Of a DNA stretch of 64,000 nt, positions 33,041-42,933 are shown in pieces. The notes under the pieces are model-generated. The model worked only from the letters and a program-made list of their open reading frames with translations. It ran no database searches and was not told the origin of the DNA. The position numbers were made by a program, and so were the translations under genes. The stretch's first letter is position 1; every line of letters starts with the position of its first letter. The stretch comes from G942493275 sp942493275 (lineage in GTDB: Bacteria > Actinomycetota > Coriobacteriia > Anaerosomatales > PHET01), in the NCBI GenBank assembly GCA_942493275.1, contig OW818687.1, positions 1,488,001-1,552,000 on the forward strand, read 5' to 3'.

Positions 33041-33517
33041 GTGAACGACGAAACGATAGACCGCCTTGCTCGGCGCGTCCATGAGGACTACGTGGCGCGT
33101 CAGCTCGAGCGTGGCGAGGCGATGGGGGACCGTGTCGCCCTGCGCGGCTGGGAGGACCTGACCGAGGATGTGCGCGATGCCAATCGGGCTCAGGTGCGCG
33201 GCTATTCGCACACTCTCGCGGGCCTGGGGCTCACGATCGTAACGGCACACGGAGATGCCGGGATCGAGCGGTTCTCGGCCGAGGAGCTTGAGGCGCTCGC
33301 AGAGGGCGAACATCGCCGCTGGTCCGACGACCGCCTTGCCGCCGGCTGGACGTACGCGCCGGGAGACCCCTCGGACAAGCTCAAGACGACGCCGTGGCTG
33401 GTCGAGTACTCGGCGCTTCCCGAAGCCGAGAAGCAAAAGGACAGGGACGTGTTCCTCCGGCTGCCGCGGTTGCTTGCGGCGGTGGAGCTGGCGATCTCGC
33501 GAACGGGGACGGAATGA
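33041..33517 (+). CDS. Small RyR-domain protein
   Basis: The C-terminal half of this about 158-residue protein is a RyR domain: SAEELEALAEGEHRRWSDDR then LAAGWTY, matching the same EHxRWx6GWTY core as the membrane protein encoded next door. The N-terminal half is helical (DRLARRVHEDYVARQLERGE) and may be an adaptor. Start choice: GTG at 33041 with GAGGGGG upstream, or GTG at 33035. Its stop overlaps the next ATG by 4 bp (ATGA), so the two are translationally coupled. Prokaryotic RyR domains are thought to bind nucleotide-like ligands; function here is inferred. Confidence 0.78.
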   Translation: MNDETIDRLARRVHEDYVARQLERGEAMGDRVALRGWEDLTEDVRDANRAQVRGYSHTLAGLGLTIVTAHGDAGIERFSAEELEALAEGEHRRWSDDRLAAGWTYAPGDPSDKLKTTPWLVEYSALPEAEKQKDRDVFLRLPRLLAAVELAISRTGTE

Positions 33518-36500
33518 GTCGTGATGCCGCTATCGAGCGTGCTGTCCGCGTGTTCGTCTCGTCCACGTTTCGCGACATGGCTGCCGAACGCGAGCGGCTC
33601 GCGAGCCATGCCTGGCCGGCGCTGCGGACGCTGTGCGAATCCCGGGCGGTGACGTTCACCGACGTCGACCTGCGCTGGGGCATCACCCGCGAGCAGGCCG
33701 AGCGAGGCGACGTGCTCCCCATCTGCCTGGCGGAGATCGACGCGTCTCGGCCGTACTTCATCGCGATTCTAGGCGAGCGCTACGGCTGGGTGCCCGATGA
33801 GATCCCCGAGCACCTCGTGACTCAGATGTCGTGGCTGGAGGAGCAGCAAGGCAAGTCGGTCACGGAACTCGAGATTGCGTATGGGGTGCTCAACGACCCC
33901 AGCATGCACTCGCGCGCGTTCTTTTACTTCAGAGATGAGTCGGCCTCTCACGCTGCGGGCGCGGTCGAGACCGACCCTCGAGCGGTCGAGATGCTGGCGG
34001 CGCTCAAGGATCGAATCAGGCGCTGCCCCGGGGTGCGGCTGCGGGAGGGGTTCAGGACTGCTGAGGAGCTTGCGGTGCAGGTCGTGGACGACCTGCGGAC
34101 TGACATCAATTTGGAGTTCCCGGCCGATACGACGCCCGATGCGACTAAGCGGGACCGTCTCGCGCACGCCGCATATGCCGGGGCGCGCTCGTATGCCTAC
34201 ATCGAGCGCCCCGAGGCGTACGGCGCGCTGGACGAGTACCTCCGTGGCGGAGGGCAGCCCCTCGTTGTGACGGGTGATAGCGGCAGCGGCAAGAGTGCGC
34301 TGCTTGCCAACTGGGTGGCCCGTGTTCGAGGGACGCGGCCGGACGTTGCGGTGGTTGAGCACTACTGCGGAGCGGGCGCGGACGCCGCCGATTGGGCCGC
34401 CATGTGCCGGCGCATCGGCGGGGAACTCGAGGCCGCTACGGGAGTCGAACTCGAGCTGCCCTCGAACCGCTCCGCGTTGCTCCCCGCGTTCAGGGGAGCT
34501 CTCCATAGGATTCCGGCAGCGCACAAGGTAGTGATCGTCGTCGACGGCCTCAATCAGCTTGAGGACCGAGAAGCAGCGCCGGACTTGAGTTGGCTGCCCG
34601 ACGAGCTTCCCGACAACATCCGGCTCGTCATCTCGACGCTCCCCGGCAGACCTCTCGCAGAGGCCCGGCGACGCGGGTGGGCGGAGTCTAAGGTGGGCCC
34701 ACTGCAGCAGCCCGAGACCGCTGAGTTGATCCGGCGGTATCTGTCGTTGTACCGGCAGGGTCTCGACGAGGGCCTGGTACAGCGCATCGTTGCGACACCG
34801 CAGACCGCCAACCCGCTGTTCGTCCGAATATTGTTGGACGAGCTGCGCGTCGTCGGCAGCTTCGAGCGCCTCGGCGAGATCATTGATCGGTACCTGGAGG
34901 CATCCGGTCCGGCCGAGCTGTATACGCGCGTGCTTGAGCGCTGGGAGCGCGACTACGAGAGCGTGAGGCCCGCGCTGGTTGCCGACCTTATGTCCGCGCT
35001 CTGGGCCGCACGCAGGGGTCTGTCGGAAACGGAGCTCCTCGCGCTTCTCGGAACCGGTGGGCTCCCGCTACCCCATGCGCACGCGTCTCCGCTGCTGCTT
35101 GCAGCCCACGGTTCGGTGGTCGCTCGATCGGGATACCTGGGATTCGGCCACGACTCGCTCCGACAGGCAGTCTCTCGCCGGTACCTGCCGGATCCCGAGT
35201 CCCAGAAGCGCGCGCATGCGTGGCTGGCATCGTGGTTCGAGCAGCAGGGCGGCCTGTCGGCCCGAAAGGTCGACGAGCTGCCGTGGCAGTGGATGCAGGC
35301 CGAGCGGTGGGATCGCCTCCACGCGATGCTGAGCGATATCGGAACTCTCACCGCCATCGCCAAGGCGAACGACAACGACGTACAGACCTACTGGGCGGGT
35401 CTGGAGAGGCGGGGCTACCGGTCCTCGGATGCGTACGCCGATCTGGCACCGGGACCCGAGCTGGATGTGCCGCTGCGCGTGCTCCGGGGTCAGGGCCATC
35501 ACGCGGCCGCGTTGCGTCTTGCTTCGCGGTGGCTCGACCATGCGCGCACCACCGGACGCGCCGTCGCGCCTCAGCTGCTCGTCGATACCGCGATTCTGAG
35601 CATGCACGCGGGAGAGACTGCGCAGTGCGATGGGCTGCTCAATGAGGCCGAGCGTCTCGCCGGTGCCGCAGGTGACCGCAGGGCACTAGCAACCGTTCAT
35701 GGCACACGAGGCAATCTGCGCGAACGGGAGGGCCAGACGGGACTCGACGCTGCGCTCGAGGAGTATCAGACCGCCGAGCGGCTGCTCCGTGCCGAGGGGG
35801 CGATGCGCGGTGCCGCGGCAGCGATCAACAATCAAGCCTGGATAGTGTGGCGCCGCTACGATCCATCTGCGGCACTCCGCCTGTTCGGCGAGGCACGGGT
35901 GCTGTTCCGGGACTGTGGCGATCTCCACGGCGTTGCACTCGCCGAGATGGGTATGGGTCGTGTCCAGGCGGTGACCATACGCGACTACGAGCGCGCCGAT
36001 GCCCACTTTGCGAGCGCGGAGTCCCTGCTCCGCCGACTTGGTGATCGGCATGGTCTGCTCAAGGTCGCCGGGTTCATGAAGGACTCGATCGAGTTTCGTG
36101 GGGCGTCGGGTAGTGAGGCGCTTCCGCACCTGCGGGACTTCGCCGATCTGTGCCGGGAGCTGGACTTCGTCGAGGGGCTGGGCTCGGCGGTCGAGCAGAT
36201 GCTGCCGCACGTGGCGGAGCCGGAGCGCGCTGAGCTCATCGCCCAGTGGGAGAGCGCGTGTCGTCGCCGTAAGCACGTCGCGGGCCTGCTCTCGGTGCTG
36301 CAACGCAAGGTCCGGATCGCGTTCGAGGCGCAGCGCGATGACGAGTGTGTCGGTCTTATCGGCGAGTGGGCGCAGCTCTCGGTCGACCCGTCGTTCTCGC
36401 GCGCTTCGATGGCGCCCTTCTCGTACGACGGCAGCGACCTGGATCTGAGGGGGCCGCGCGTGACCGGGACCTTCTCTCACGACGCGCTGAACCTCGGCGA

Positions 36501-37728
36501 CTTGGCCGAGCCAGACCGGGCCGTGTGGCTCGGCGCGCACGTCGCCGGGATCTGCCTCAAGCATGGCGATCTTGACGGGTGGTCCGATGCGACGATGCGC
36601 ATCGCCAGGACCGTGCCGGAGGAGCCAGACGCGGCCGCCATTCTCGCAGAGCATGAGCGGGAGTGCGAGGTGCGAGGTCATTGGTACGGGCTGATGGGAT
36701 GCCTGTGCGCTCGCGCATTCGTCCTGTCGTCTCGGGGGCGCTTCGTGGAGGCTGATGAACTGCTGACTCGCGTAGAGAGGATCTGCGCCGATAACGGCGA
36801 TGCGTCGGGTGCGACGTCTTTGGCTGAAAGGCGACTGGGGCTGCTGCGCGAGGCGGGCGAGTGGGAGCGAGTGCTTGACGGCACGGAGCAGCACGTGCGG
36901 CGCTGTCGCGAGGCGGGTGAGGCGGAGAAGCTCGCCTGGAGTCTCATGGACGTCGCGGATATCTGCGCGCGACGACTTGTGACGCCTCGGATAGAACGCT
37001 CTGTGGCCGCGTTGGAAGAGGCGCAGCAGTTGTGGGTCACGCTCGGCGAGCGTGACGAAGCGCGGACATGCCTTCACAAGCGAGCGTCTCACCTTGCGGA
37101 ACTGGGTCGGCGTGAAGAGGCAATGGCGTTGCTCGGAGACGACGAAGCAGACTGCCGCCGGCGAGGTCTGCAGCGCGATCTGGCTGAGTGCCTGCTGGAA
37201 GAGGCGAAGATCTTGGGCGAGTCCGAGGGCCTGGAGCGCGTCAGCCCCTTGCTGGATGAGTACGATCGAATCGCACACCAGCAGGACGCATCGTACCGGC
37301 TGTTCAGCTCGATGGAGGTGCGGTCACAGATCGCCGAGCGCCGTGGTGACCCGGCTGCGGCCGCGCAACAGCTCGAGCTCATGGAGCGATGGTGCCGCGA
37401 GTCTGGAAACGTCGGGAATCTGCCGAAGGTCCACAAACTGAGGGCTGAGTTGGCTGAGCGGGAGGGGGACTGGCGGGGTCAGCTCGAGGCACTTCGGCGG
37501 CAGGAGGAGGCGTTCCGCGAACGTCACGAGCATCCGGACGAGGAGCTGGTCGAGTGCCTTATCGCGCAAGTGAACGCGAGCGGGCGCCTGGGCATGGGCG
37601 ATGAGGCGGCGCGGGTCGGGGGGATCGCGGCGATTGCCATCGACGGCTTGGGCTGGCCGGACCACGCACTCACGCGAATGCGCGCGTCCGTGGCGGCTGC
37701 GCTGGATGCGGCGACGCGCGAGGACTGA
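33514..37728 (+). CDS. DUF4062 - STAND NTPase - TPR protein
   Basis: This about 1,404-residue protein starts with DUF4062 (RVFVSSTFRDMAAERERL; DVDLRWGITREQA; ILGERYGWVPDE), a flavodoxin/TIR-like fold found before NTPases in eukaryotic TEP1/NPHP3 and bacterial conflict proteins. A STAND/NACHT-type P-loop NTPase follows: Walker A GDSGSGKS at 254-261, Walker B VIVVDGLNQL near 340, and a winged-helix region up to about 640. The C-terminal half is TPR-like repeats. Such proteins sense an intruder through the repeats and oligomerise with ATP. Ribosome site lies within the preceding gene; start coupled through ATGA. Confidence 0.85.
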   Translation: MSRDAAIERAVRVFVSSTFRDMAAERERLASHAWPALRTLCESRAVTFTDVDLRWGITREQAERGDVLPICLAEIDASRPYFIAILGERYGWVPDEIPEHLVTQMSWLEEQQGKSVTELEIAYGVLNDPSMHSRAFFYFRDESASHAAGAVETDPRAVEMLAALKDRIRRCPGVRLREGFRTAEELAVQVVDDLRTDINLEFPADTTPDATKRDRLAHAAYAGARSYAYIERPEAYGALDEYLRGGGQPLVVTGDSGSGKSALLANWVARVRGTRPDVAVVEHYCGAGADAADWAAMCRRIGGELEAATGVELELPSNRSALLPAFRGALHRIPAAHKVVIVVDGLNQLEDREAAPDLSWLPDELPDNIRLVISTLPGRPLAEARRRGWAESKVGPLQQPETAELIRRYLSLYRQGLDEGLVQRIVATPQTANPLFVRILLDELRVVGSFERLGEIIDRYLEASGPAELYTRVLERWERDYESVRPALVADLMSALWAARRGLSETELLALLGTGGLPLPHAHASPLLLAAHGSVVARSGYLGFGHDSLRQAVSRRYLPDPESQKRAHAWLASWFEQQGGLSARKVDELPWQWMQAERWDRLHAMLSDIGTLTAIAKANDNDVQTYWAGLERRGYRSSDAYADLAPGPELDVPLRVLRGQGHHAAALRLASRWLDHARTTGRAVAPQLLVDTAILSMHAGETAQCDGLLNEAERLAGAAGDRRALATVHGTRGNLREREGQTGLDAALEEYQTAERLLRAEGAMRGAAAAINNQAWIVWRRYDPSAALRLFGEARVLFRDCGDLHGVALAEMGMGRVQAVTIRDYERADAHFASAESLLRRLGDRHGLLKVAGFMKDSIEFRGASGSEALPHLRDFADLCRELDFVEGLGSAVEQMLPHVAEPERAELIAQWESACRRRKHVAGLLSVLQRKVRIAFEAQRDDECVGLIGEWAQLSVDPSFSRASMAPFSYDGSDLDLRGPRVTGTFSHDALNLGDLAEPDRAVWLGAHVAGICLKHGDLDGWSDATMRIARTVPEEPDAAAILAEHERECEVRGHWYGLMGCLCARAFVLSSRGRFVEADELLTRVERICADNGDASGATSLAERRLGLLREAGEWERVLDGTEQHVRRCREAGEAEKLAWSLMDVADICARRLVTPRIERSVAALEEAQQLWVTLGERDEARTCLHKRASHLAELGRREEAMALLGDDEADCRRRGLQRDLAECLLEEAKILGESEGLERVSPLLDEYDRIAHQQDASYRLFSSMEVRSQIAERRGDPAAAAQQLELMERWCRESGNVGNLPKVHKLRAELAEREGDWRGQLEALRRQEEAFRERHEHPDEELVECLIAQVNASGRLGMGDEAARVGGIAAIAIDGLGWPDHALTRMRASVAAALDAATRED

Positions 37729-37864
37729 GCGCAGGGCTCGCCAAACGGGGGTAGCCCTCTCCACCCCTCCAATGCGCTAGAGTAGGACCCGCACATCATC
37801 GGGCGGGGCCGAGGGTGCCCTTCTCGTCGTGCACGGGTTTTCACGCATCGAGAGGGGACATGCT

Positions 37865-40800
37865 ATGACGAGCCGGACACTCGGACGCATTCTTTCGCCG
37901 CTACTTGCGGTACTTCTACTCACTTCGGGCGTGATGCCCGCATTCGCCGGAGACGCGCCGGCTGCCACTAATCCGCGTCCCACCGCGGTCAAGTTGGCGG
38001 TCGGCGACGGTCACACCGTCCAGATCAGGAGCGACGGGTCTCTGTGGGCCTGGGGCACCAACACCTACGGACGGCTCGGCTTGGGTGACTCCGCGACTCG
38101 CAGGCTCCCAACTCGGGTGGGGACCGATACGGACTGGGTCTCTGTGGCCGCCGGCGGTTCGGGGCAAACTCTTGCGCTCAAGAGCGACGGCACCCTGTGG
38201 GCCTGGGGCAGGAACTACAGCGGTCAGCTCGGCCTGGGCGACACTACGGATCGTTTCGTGCCCACGCAGGTCGGGACTCGCACGGACTGGGTGTCGGTCA
38301 GCACCGGCATGTACAACTCATTCGGCATCAGGAGCGATGGCACGCTCTGGGCGTGGGGCTACAACCTCAAGGGCGAACTGGGCGACAACACCCAGACCCA
38401 GCGCACCAGTCCCGTGCAGGTACCGGGCACCGGCTGGGTCTCAGTCGAGCCGGGCTTCTTCTACACGCTCGCGATTAAGAACGATGGCACGCTGTGGTCG
38501 TGGGGCCTGAACGACAGGGGCCAGCTCGGCCTGGACGACACCACGGACCGCCATTCGCCCACGCAGGTCGCGGGCACGGGCTGGAGCTCCATCGCCGCCG
38601 GTGACTACCACGGCCTCGGCGTGAAGACCGACGGCACCCTCTGGTCCTGGGGCGACAACAGCAACGGGCAGTTGGGCCTGAACGACAACGCTTCACGTCC
38701 GGTTCCCACGCAGGTGGCGGGCACCGGGTGGACCACGGTCGCGGCGGGCATGTATCACAGCCTCGCGCTCAAGTCCGACGGAACCTCATGGGCATTCGGT
38801 GACAACGGTTACGGGCAGCTGGGCGTCAACGACATGAACGATCGGCTGGTCCCGGCGCAGGTCACGACCACGGTCGACATGGTGGGCCTTGTGGCCGGTG
38901 CGCTTCATTCCGGCGCCGTTGCGAGCGACGGTTCGGTGTGGAAGTGGGGCTACAACCTCGGCACCGGCAATCTCGGCCTGGGCGACGTCGGAGGCCGGGT
39001 GTTGATTCCCATGCGGATAACTCCCGCGGCCGACTGGACGCAGGTTGACGGCGGGTCGTTCCATACCGTCGGACTCAGGTCTGACGGCTCGCTGTGGTCA
39101 TGGGGCAACGGCAACGGCCCGCTCGGTCATGGCGACAGCGTGATGCGGGTCGCTCCTGCGCGGATCGGCGGCGACACGTGGAAAGCCGTTTCGACCGGCA
39201 ACGACCACACGGTGGCGGTCAAGGCCGATGGCACACTTTGGGCATGGGGCAGCAACTACTATGGTCAGTTCGGGAACGGAGCCTCAGGCCCCGCGGCCAG
39301 CAGCGCCTCGCCGGTGAAGATCGGCACGGGGACGGACTGGGCTGCAGTGTCGGCGGGCAACGGTTTCACGCTTGCGCTCAAGAGCGACGGCACCATCTGG
39401 AGCGCCGGGCGCAACCGCAACAGCGAGCTCGGGCTCGGGTTTTCGAGCGAGGATGAAGACCCGCAGTCGACGCTTGCACAGGTGGGCGCGGACACGGATT
39501 GGGTCCAGATCAGCGCCGGCAACAACCACTCGATGGCGCGCAAAGCCGACGGAACGCTCTGGAACTGGGGCGCGAACTACTACGGTGAGGGCGGCCAGCC
39601 GAGCGTTGGCTCGAAGTACAACGAGCCCACGCGGGTCGGAAGCGACTCGAACTGGAAGACGGTCTACGCCGGCGGGTATCACACGCTCGCCATCAAGACG
39701 GACGGCACGCTGTGGGCCTGGGGCTACAACTCCAACGGCCAGACCGGCAACGCCGGCGGCGGGACGGTCGCTCAGGTGGGAACTGACTCGGACTGGGCGT
39801 CGGTCGCCGCGGGCGACATGTTCTCAGTGGCGTCCAAGACCGATGGAACAGCCTACGGCTGGGGCTTCAACGCCGCCGGCATGGTGGGAGACGGGTCTGG
39901 CACCGACAGAAGCGCACCGAGCCTGATCGCCGATCACGATGACTTCAGCCAGGTGTTCGCGGGCATGCAGTTCGCGTTTGGCACCAAGGCGGACGGCTCG
40001 CTATGGGGCTGGGGCGACAACGGCGTCGGCCAGCTCGGCGACAGCACTCAGGTAACGCGGCTCTCACCGGTCTTCGCGGCGCACGGACGTGCCCAGGGCA
40101 CAGGCGGCGTCACGCCGGTCGTCTCGGCGGGGGCGTCACACACGCTCGCGGTCAGGGGCGACGGCTCGCTGTGGGCCTGGGGCGCCAACGACTACGGCAA
40201 GCTCGGCGTGGGCGACAAGGCGGTTCGCACGACGCCGACCCGCGTCGGCACCGATAACGACTGGCGCGCGGTCGCGACGGGACTCAACTTCTCGCTCGCG
40301 CTCAAGAGCGACGGCACGCTGTGGGCTTGGGGCCTGAACGACCAGGGACAGGCAGGTCTCGGCGGGACGTACGAAGCGCTGACTCCCACGCAGGTCGGGA
40401 GCGACTCGGACTGGGTGACCATCTCGGCGGGCAACGGGCACACGCTTGCGGTCAAGAGCAATGGCACGCTGTGGGCCTGGGGCAACGGAGGCATGGGTCG
40501 CCTCGGCCGAGGAAGCACGGAGGACAGTAACGTGCCGGTGCAGGCGGGGACCGATACCGACTGGAAGACCGTATCGGCCGGCGGCGTGCACTCGCTCGCG
40601 ATCAAGGACAACGGCACCCTGTGGTCGGCCGGCTACAACGTGTTCGGCCAGCTTGGCCTGGGTGATGTCGATGACAGGTTTGTCTTCACGCAGGTGGGTT
40701 CGGCGACGGACTGGTGCAGCGCGAGCACGGGCGTGTTCCACTCTGCGGCCATAAACACCGCCGGCGAGCTGTGGGTGTGGGGCGCCAACGATTCCGGGCA

Positions 40801-42715
40801 GCTTGGCTTGGATGACAAGATCATGCGGCTGAGCCCCAACCCGCTGGGAACGGGCACGACGTGGACTTCGGTCGTGATGAGCTACTACCACACGCTCGGC
40901 ACGCAGTGCGACGGCACGCTGTGGGCATGGGGCAGCGGCTCGAGCGGCCAGCTCGGTCTGGGCGCCGCGAGTGAGGCCCTGGCGCCCACGCAGGTACCCG
41001 ATGACGTCGACTGGACCTCCGTGTCGGCGGGCTACTCGCACGCCGTGGCCATCAAGAGCGACGGCTCGCTGTGGTCGTGGGGCCGCAACGATGCCGGCGA
41101 GCTCGGGACCGGCGGCGAGGCGCTCGACGTGCGTAACCCGGAGCTCGCGTGGGCGCCTGGTGACACGGTGACGCCGATGCAGCCGGTGGTGCGCTCGACC
41201 ACGCATCCGTTCGTCGCGCCGGTGGGTTCGGCGGACTTCGACGCAGCGCTGTTCGCGCTCGACAGCGAGTCAGACGTACGCGGCTTCTCCTGGACAATCG
41301 ACCAGGCCGCAGACACCGAGCCGGACGACACGCTGGAGTCGGACGGCGCGGATGCGACCGTCTCGGAGAGTATGGCGAGCGGCACCTGGTACCTGCACGT
41401 GCGCGCGCAGGACCTCGGTTACAACTGGAGCGAAACCACGCACTTCGCGTTCGTGGTCAACGCCGCACCGCAGGCGGTCGACGACGAGTTCACCTCCGAT
41501 GAGGACGTCGTGCTCGAGGTGGATGCCGCCAACGGTGTGCTCGCCAACGACACCGACGCCGATGACGACGATCTGACGGTGAGCCTCGTCGACGACGTGG
41601 CCCACGGCACGCTCGATCTGTCATCGGACGGCTCGTTCACCTACACGCCCGACGCGAACTGGTTTGGCGAGGACACGTTCACCTACAAGGCAAACGACGG
41701 CACGGCCGACTCGGCTGCAGCCCTCGTGACCATCACGGTCAACGACGTCAATGATCTGCCGCCGGTTATCGCGGTAGAGGGCAAGAGCCGTTTCGCGACT
41801 GCGGTCAGGGCCTCCGAGGAGGCATACCCCGACGGGCTCGATGCCGTGGGAGACAAGACGGTGGTTATCGCGACCGGCATGAACTGGCCCGACGCGCTGG
41901 GCGGCTCGAGCCTCGCCGGCGCGCTCGACGGTCCGATCCTGCTGGTGGAGACGAACAGCGTTCCGACCTCGGTGACCGCTGAAATCACCCGCCTCGGCGC
42001 CGATAAGGCCGTCATCCTGGGCGGTACCGCAGCAGTCGGCGCCGGCGTCGAGACCGCGCTCAAGACCCAGCTCGGTGCTGGCGACGTCAGGCGCATCTCG
42101 GGATCGAACCGCTACGCGACCGCCGATGCGATTGCCGAGGAGGTCATCGCGCTTGCAGGACCGGGCTACGACGGCACGGCCTTCGTTGCGACGGGAGCGA
42201 AGTTCCCTGACGCCTTGGGCGCAGCTCCGCTGGCCGCCGCCAACGCATGGCCGCTCTTCCTGGCCGATCCCGTGACGGGTCTCTCGGCAGGCACCAAGGC
42301 GGCGATGACCGGCGTGGATGAGGTTCTGGTCCTCGGCGGGACCGCCGTGGTCTCGACTGGCGTGGAGACGTACCTGAACACGGAGTACGGCGACGCGAAC
42401 GTCGAGCGTATCAGTGGCGCCAGCCGCTACGAGACCGCGGCGAAGATCGCCGACTGGGGCGTGGCCAACGCGGGTCTCGGCTGGAACCGCGTCGCGATCG
42501 CGACGGGAACCAACTTCCCGGATGCGCTCGCCGGTGGGGTGCTCCAGGGACAGGTGGGCAGCGTCATGCTGCTGACGACGCCGGACAAGCTCGACGCGTA
42601 TCCGGCCGCAGCGCTGACCGCGAACAAGGCCGAGATCACCACGGTCACGTTCTTTGGTGGCACCGGTGCGCTGCCGCAGGTGGTGCGCGACCAGGTGGGT
42701 GCTGCACTGCAGTAG
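37865..42715 (+). CDS. Giant secreted RCC1-repeat protein with cadherin-like and CWB2 domains
   Basis: This 1,616-residue protein has a signal peptide (LLAVLLLTSGVMPAFAG). I count 21 RCC1 repeats (core pattern SDGTLWAWGxNxxGQLG) from about residue 45 to 1095. A bacterial cadherin/VCBS-like domain (APQAVDDEFTSDEDVV, SFTYTPDANWFGEDTFTYK) comes next, then three CWB2 repeats (RFATAVRASEEAYP, RYATADAIAEEVI, RYETAAKIADW) that anchor it to the cell wall. RCC1 repeats fold as seven-bladed propellers that bind proteins. ATG at 37865 follows GAGAGGGG. Likely an adhesin or environmental-binding surface protein. Confidence 0.9.
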   Translation: MTSRTLGRILSPLLAVLLLTSGVMPAFAGDAPAATNPRPTAVKLAVGDGHTVQIRSDGSLWAWGTNTYGRLGLGDSATRRLPTRVGTDTDWVSVAAGGSGQTLALKSDGTLWAWGRNYSGQLGLGDTTDRFVPTQVGTRTDWVSVSTGMYNSFGIRSDGTLWAWGYNLKGELGDNTQTQRTSPVQVPGTGWVSVEPGFFYTLAIKNDGTLWSWGLNDRGQLGLDDTTDRHSPTQVAGTGWSSIAAGDYHGLGVKTDGTLWSWGDNSNGQLGLNDNASRPVPTQVAGTGWTTVAAGMYHSLALKSDGTSWAFGDNGYGQLGVNDMNDRLVPAQVTTTVDMVGLVAGALHSGAVASDGSVWKWGYNLGTGNLGLGDVGGRVLIPMRITPAADWTQVDGGSFHTVGLRSDGSLWSWGNGNGPLGHGDSVMRVAPARIGGDTWKAVSTGNDHTVAVKADGTLWAWGSNYYGQFGNGASGPAASSASPVKIGTGTDWAAVSAGNGFTLALKSDGTIWSAGRNRNSELGLGFSSEDEDPQSTLAQVGADTDWVQISAGNNHSMARKADGTLWNWGANYYGEGGQPSVGSKYNEPTRVGSDSNWKTVYAGGYHTLAIKTDGTLWAWGYNSNGQTGNAGGGTVAQVGTDSDWASVAAGDMFSVASKTDGTAYGWGFNAAGMVGDGSGTDRSAPSLIADHDDFSQVFAGMQFAFGTKADGSLWGWGDNGVGQLGDSTQVTRLSPVFAAHGRAQGTGGVTPVVSAGASHTLAVRGDGSLWAWGANDYGKLGVGDKAVRTTPTRVGTDNDWRAVATGLNFSLALKSDGTLWAWGLNDQGQAGLGGTYEALTPTQVGSDSDWVTISAGNGHTLAVKSNGTLWAWGNGGMGRLGRGSTEDSNVPVQAGTDTDWKTVSAGGVHSLAIKDNGTLWSAGYNVFGQLGLGDVDDRFVFTQVGSATDWCSASTGVFHSAAINTAGELWVWGANDSGQLGLDDKIMRLSPNPLGTGTTWTSVVMSYYHTLGTQCDGTLWAWGSGSSGQLGLGAASEALAPTQVPDDVDWTSVSAGYSHAVAIKSDGSLWSWGRNDAGELGTGGEALDVRNPELAWAPGDTVTPMQPVVRSTTHPFVAPVGSADFDAALFALDSESDVRGFSWTIDQAADTEPDDTLESDGADATVSESMASGTWYLHVRAQDLGYNWSETTHFAFVVNAAPQAVDDEFTSDEDVVLEVDAANGVLANDTDADDDDLTVSLVDDVAHGTLDLSSDGSFTYTPDANWFGEDTFTYKANDGTADSAAALVTITVNDVNDLPPVIAVEGKSRFATAVRASEEAYPDGLDAVGDKTVVIATGMNWPDALGGSSLAGALDGPILLVETNSVPTSVTAEITRLGADKAVILGGTAAVGAGVETALKTQLGAGDVRRISGSNRYATADAIAEEVIALAGPGYDGTAFVATGAKFPDALGAAPLAAANAWPLFLADPVTGLSAGTKAAMTGVDEVLVLGGTAVVSTGVETYLNTEYGDANVERISGASRYETAAKIADWGVANAGLGWNRVAIATGTNFPDALAGGVLQGQVGSVMLLTTPDKLDAYPAAALTANKAEITTVTFFGGTGALPQVVRDQVGAALQ

Positions 42716-42732
42716 CGACACGTTCACTGAGT

Positions 42733-42768
42733 AGAGGGCGGCGGCTGCATAATCGGCCGCCGCCCTCT
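42733..42768 (+). terminator. Terminator after the RCC1 protein gene
   Basis: A 13-bp perfect stem, AGAGGGCGGCGGC / GCCGCCGCCCTCT, with a 10-nt loop, 17 bp after the stop codon. It is followed by GTATAT rather than a long T-run. Confidence 0.75.
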
Positions 42769-42933
42769 GTATATCCAGAGGGCAATGTGCGACAATGACA
42801 CTCACATTTCGCGCGGCGGTAGCCGGATCTGCCGAGTGCCCCCGCGATATGGCTTTCCCCACGCTTACCAGCGTCCTTTTCGCGCCTCCGGCGCGCGCTG
42901 GTCGTGAAGTGACCTACGAAGGGATCGGTGGTC

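Noticed and set aside
37995..41150. CRISPR array or DNA satellite
   Set aside because: The periodicity is coding repeats (RCC1 blades) with varied DNA, no constant short repeats with unique spacers.
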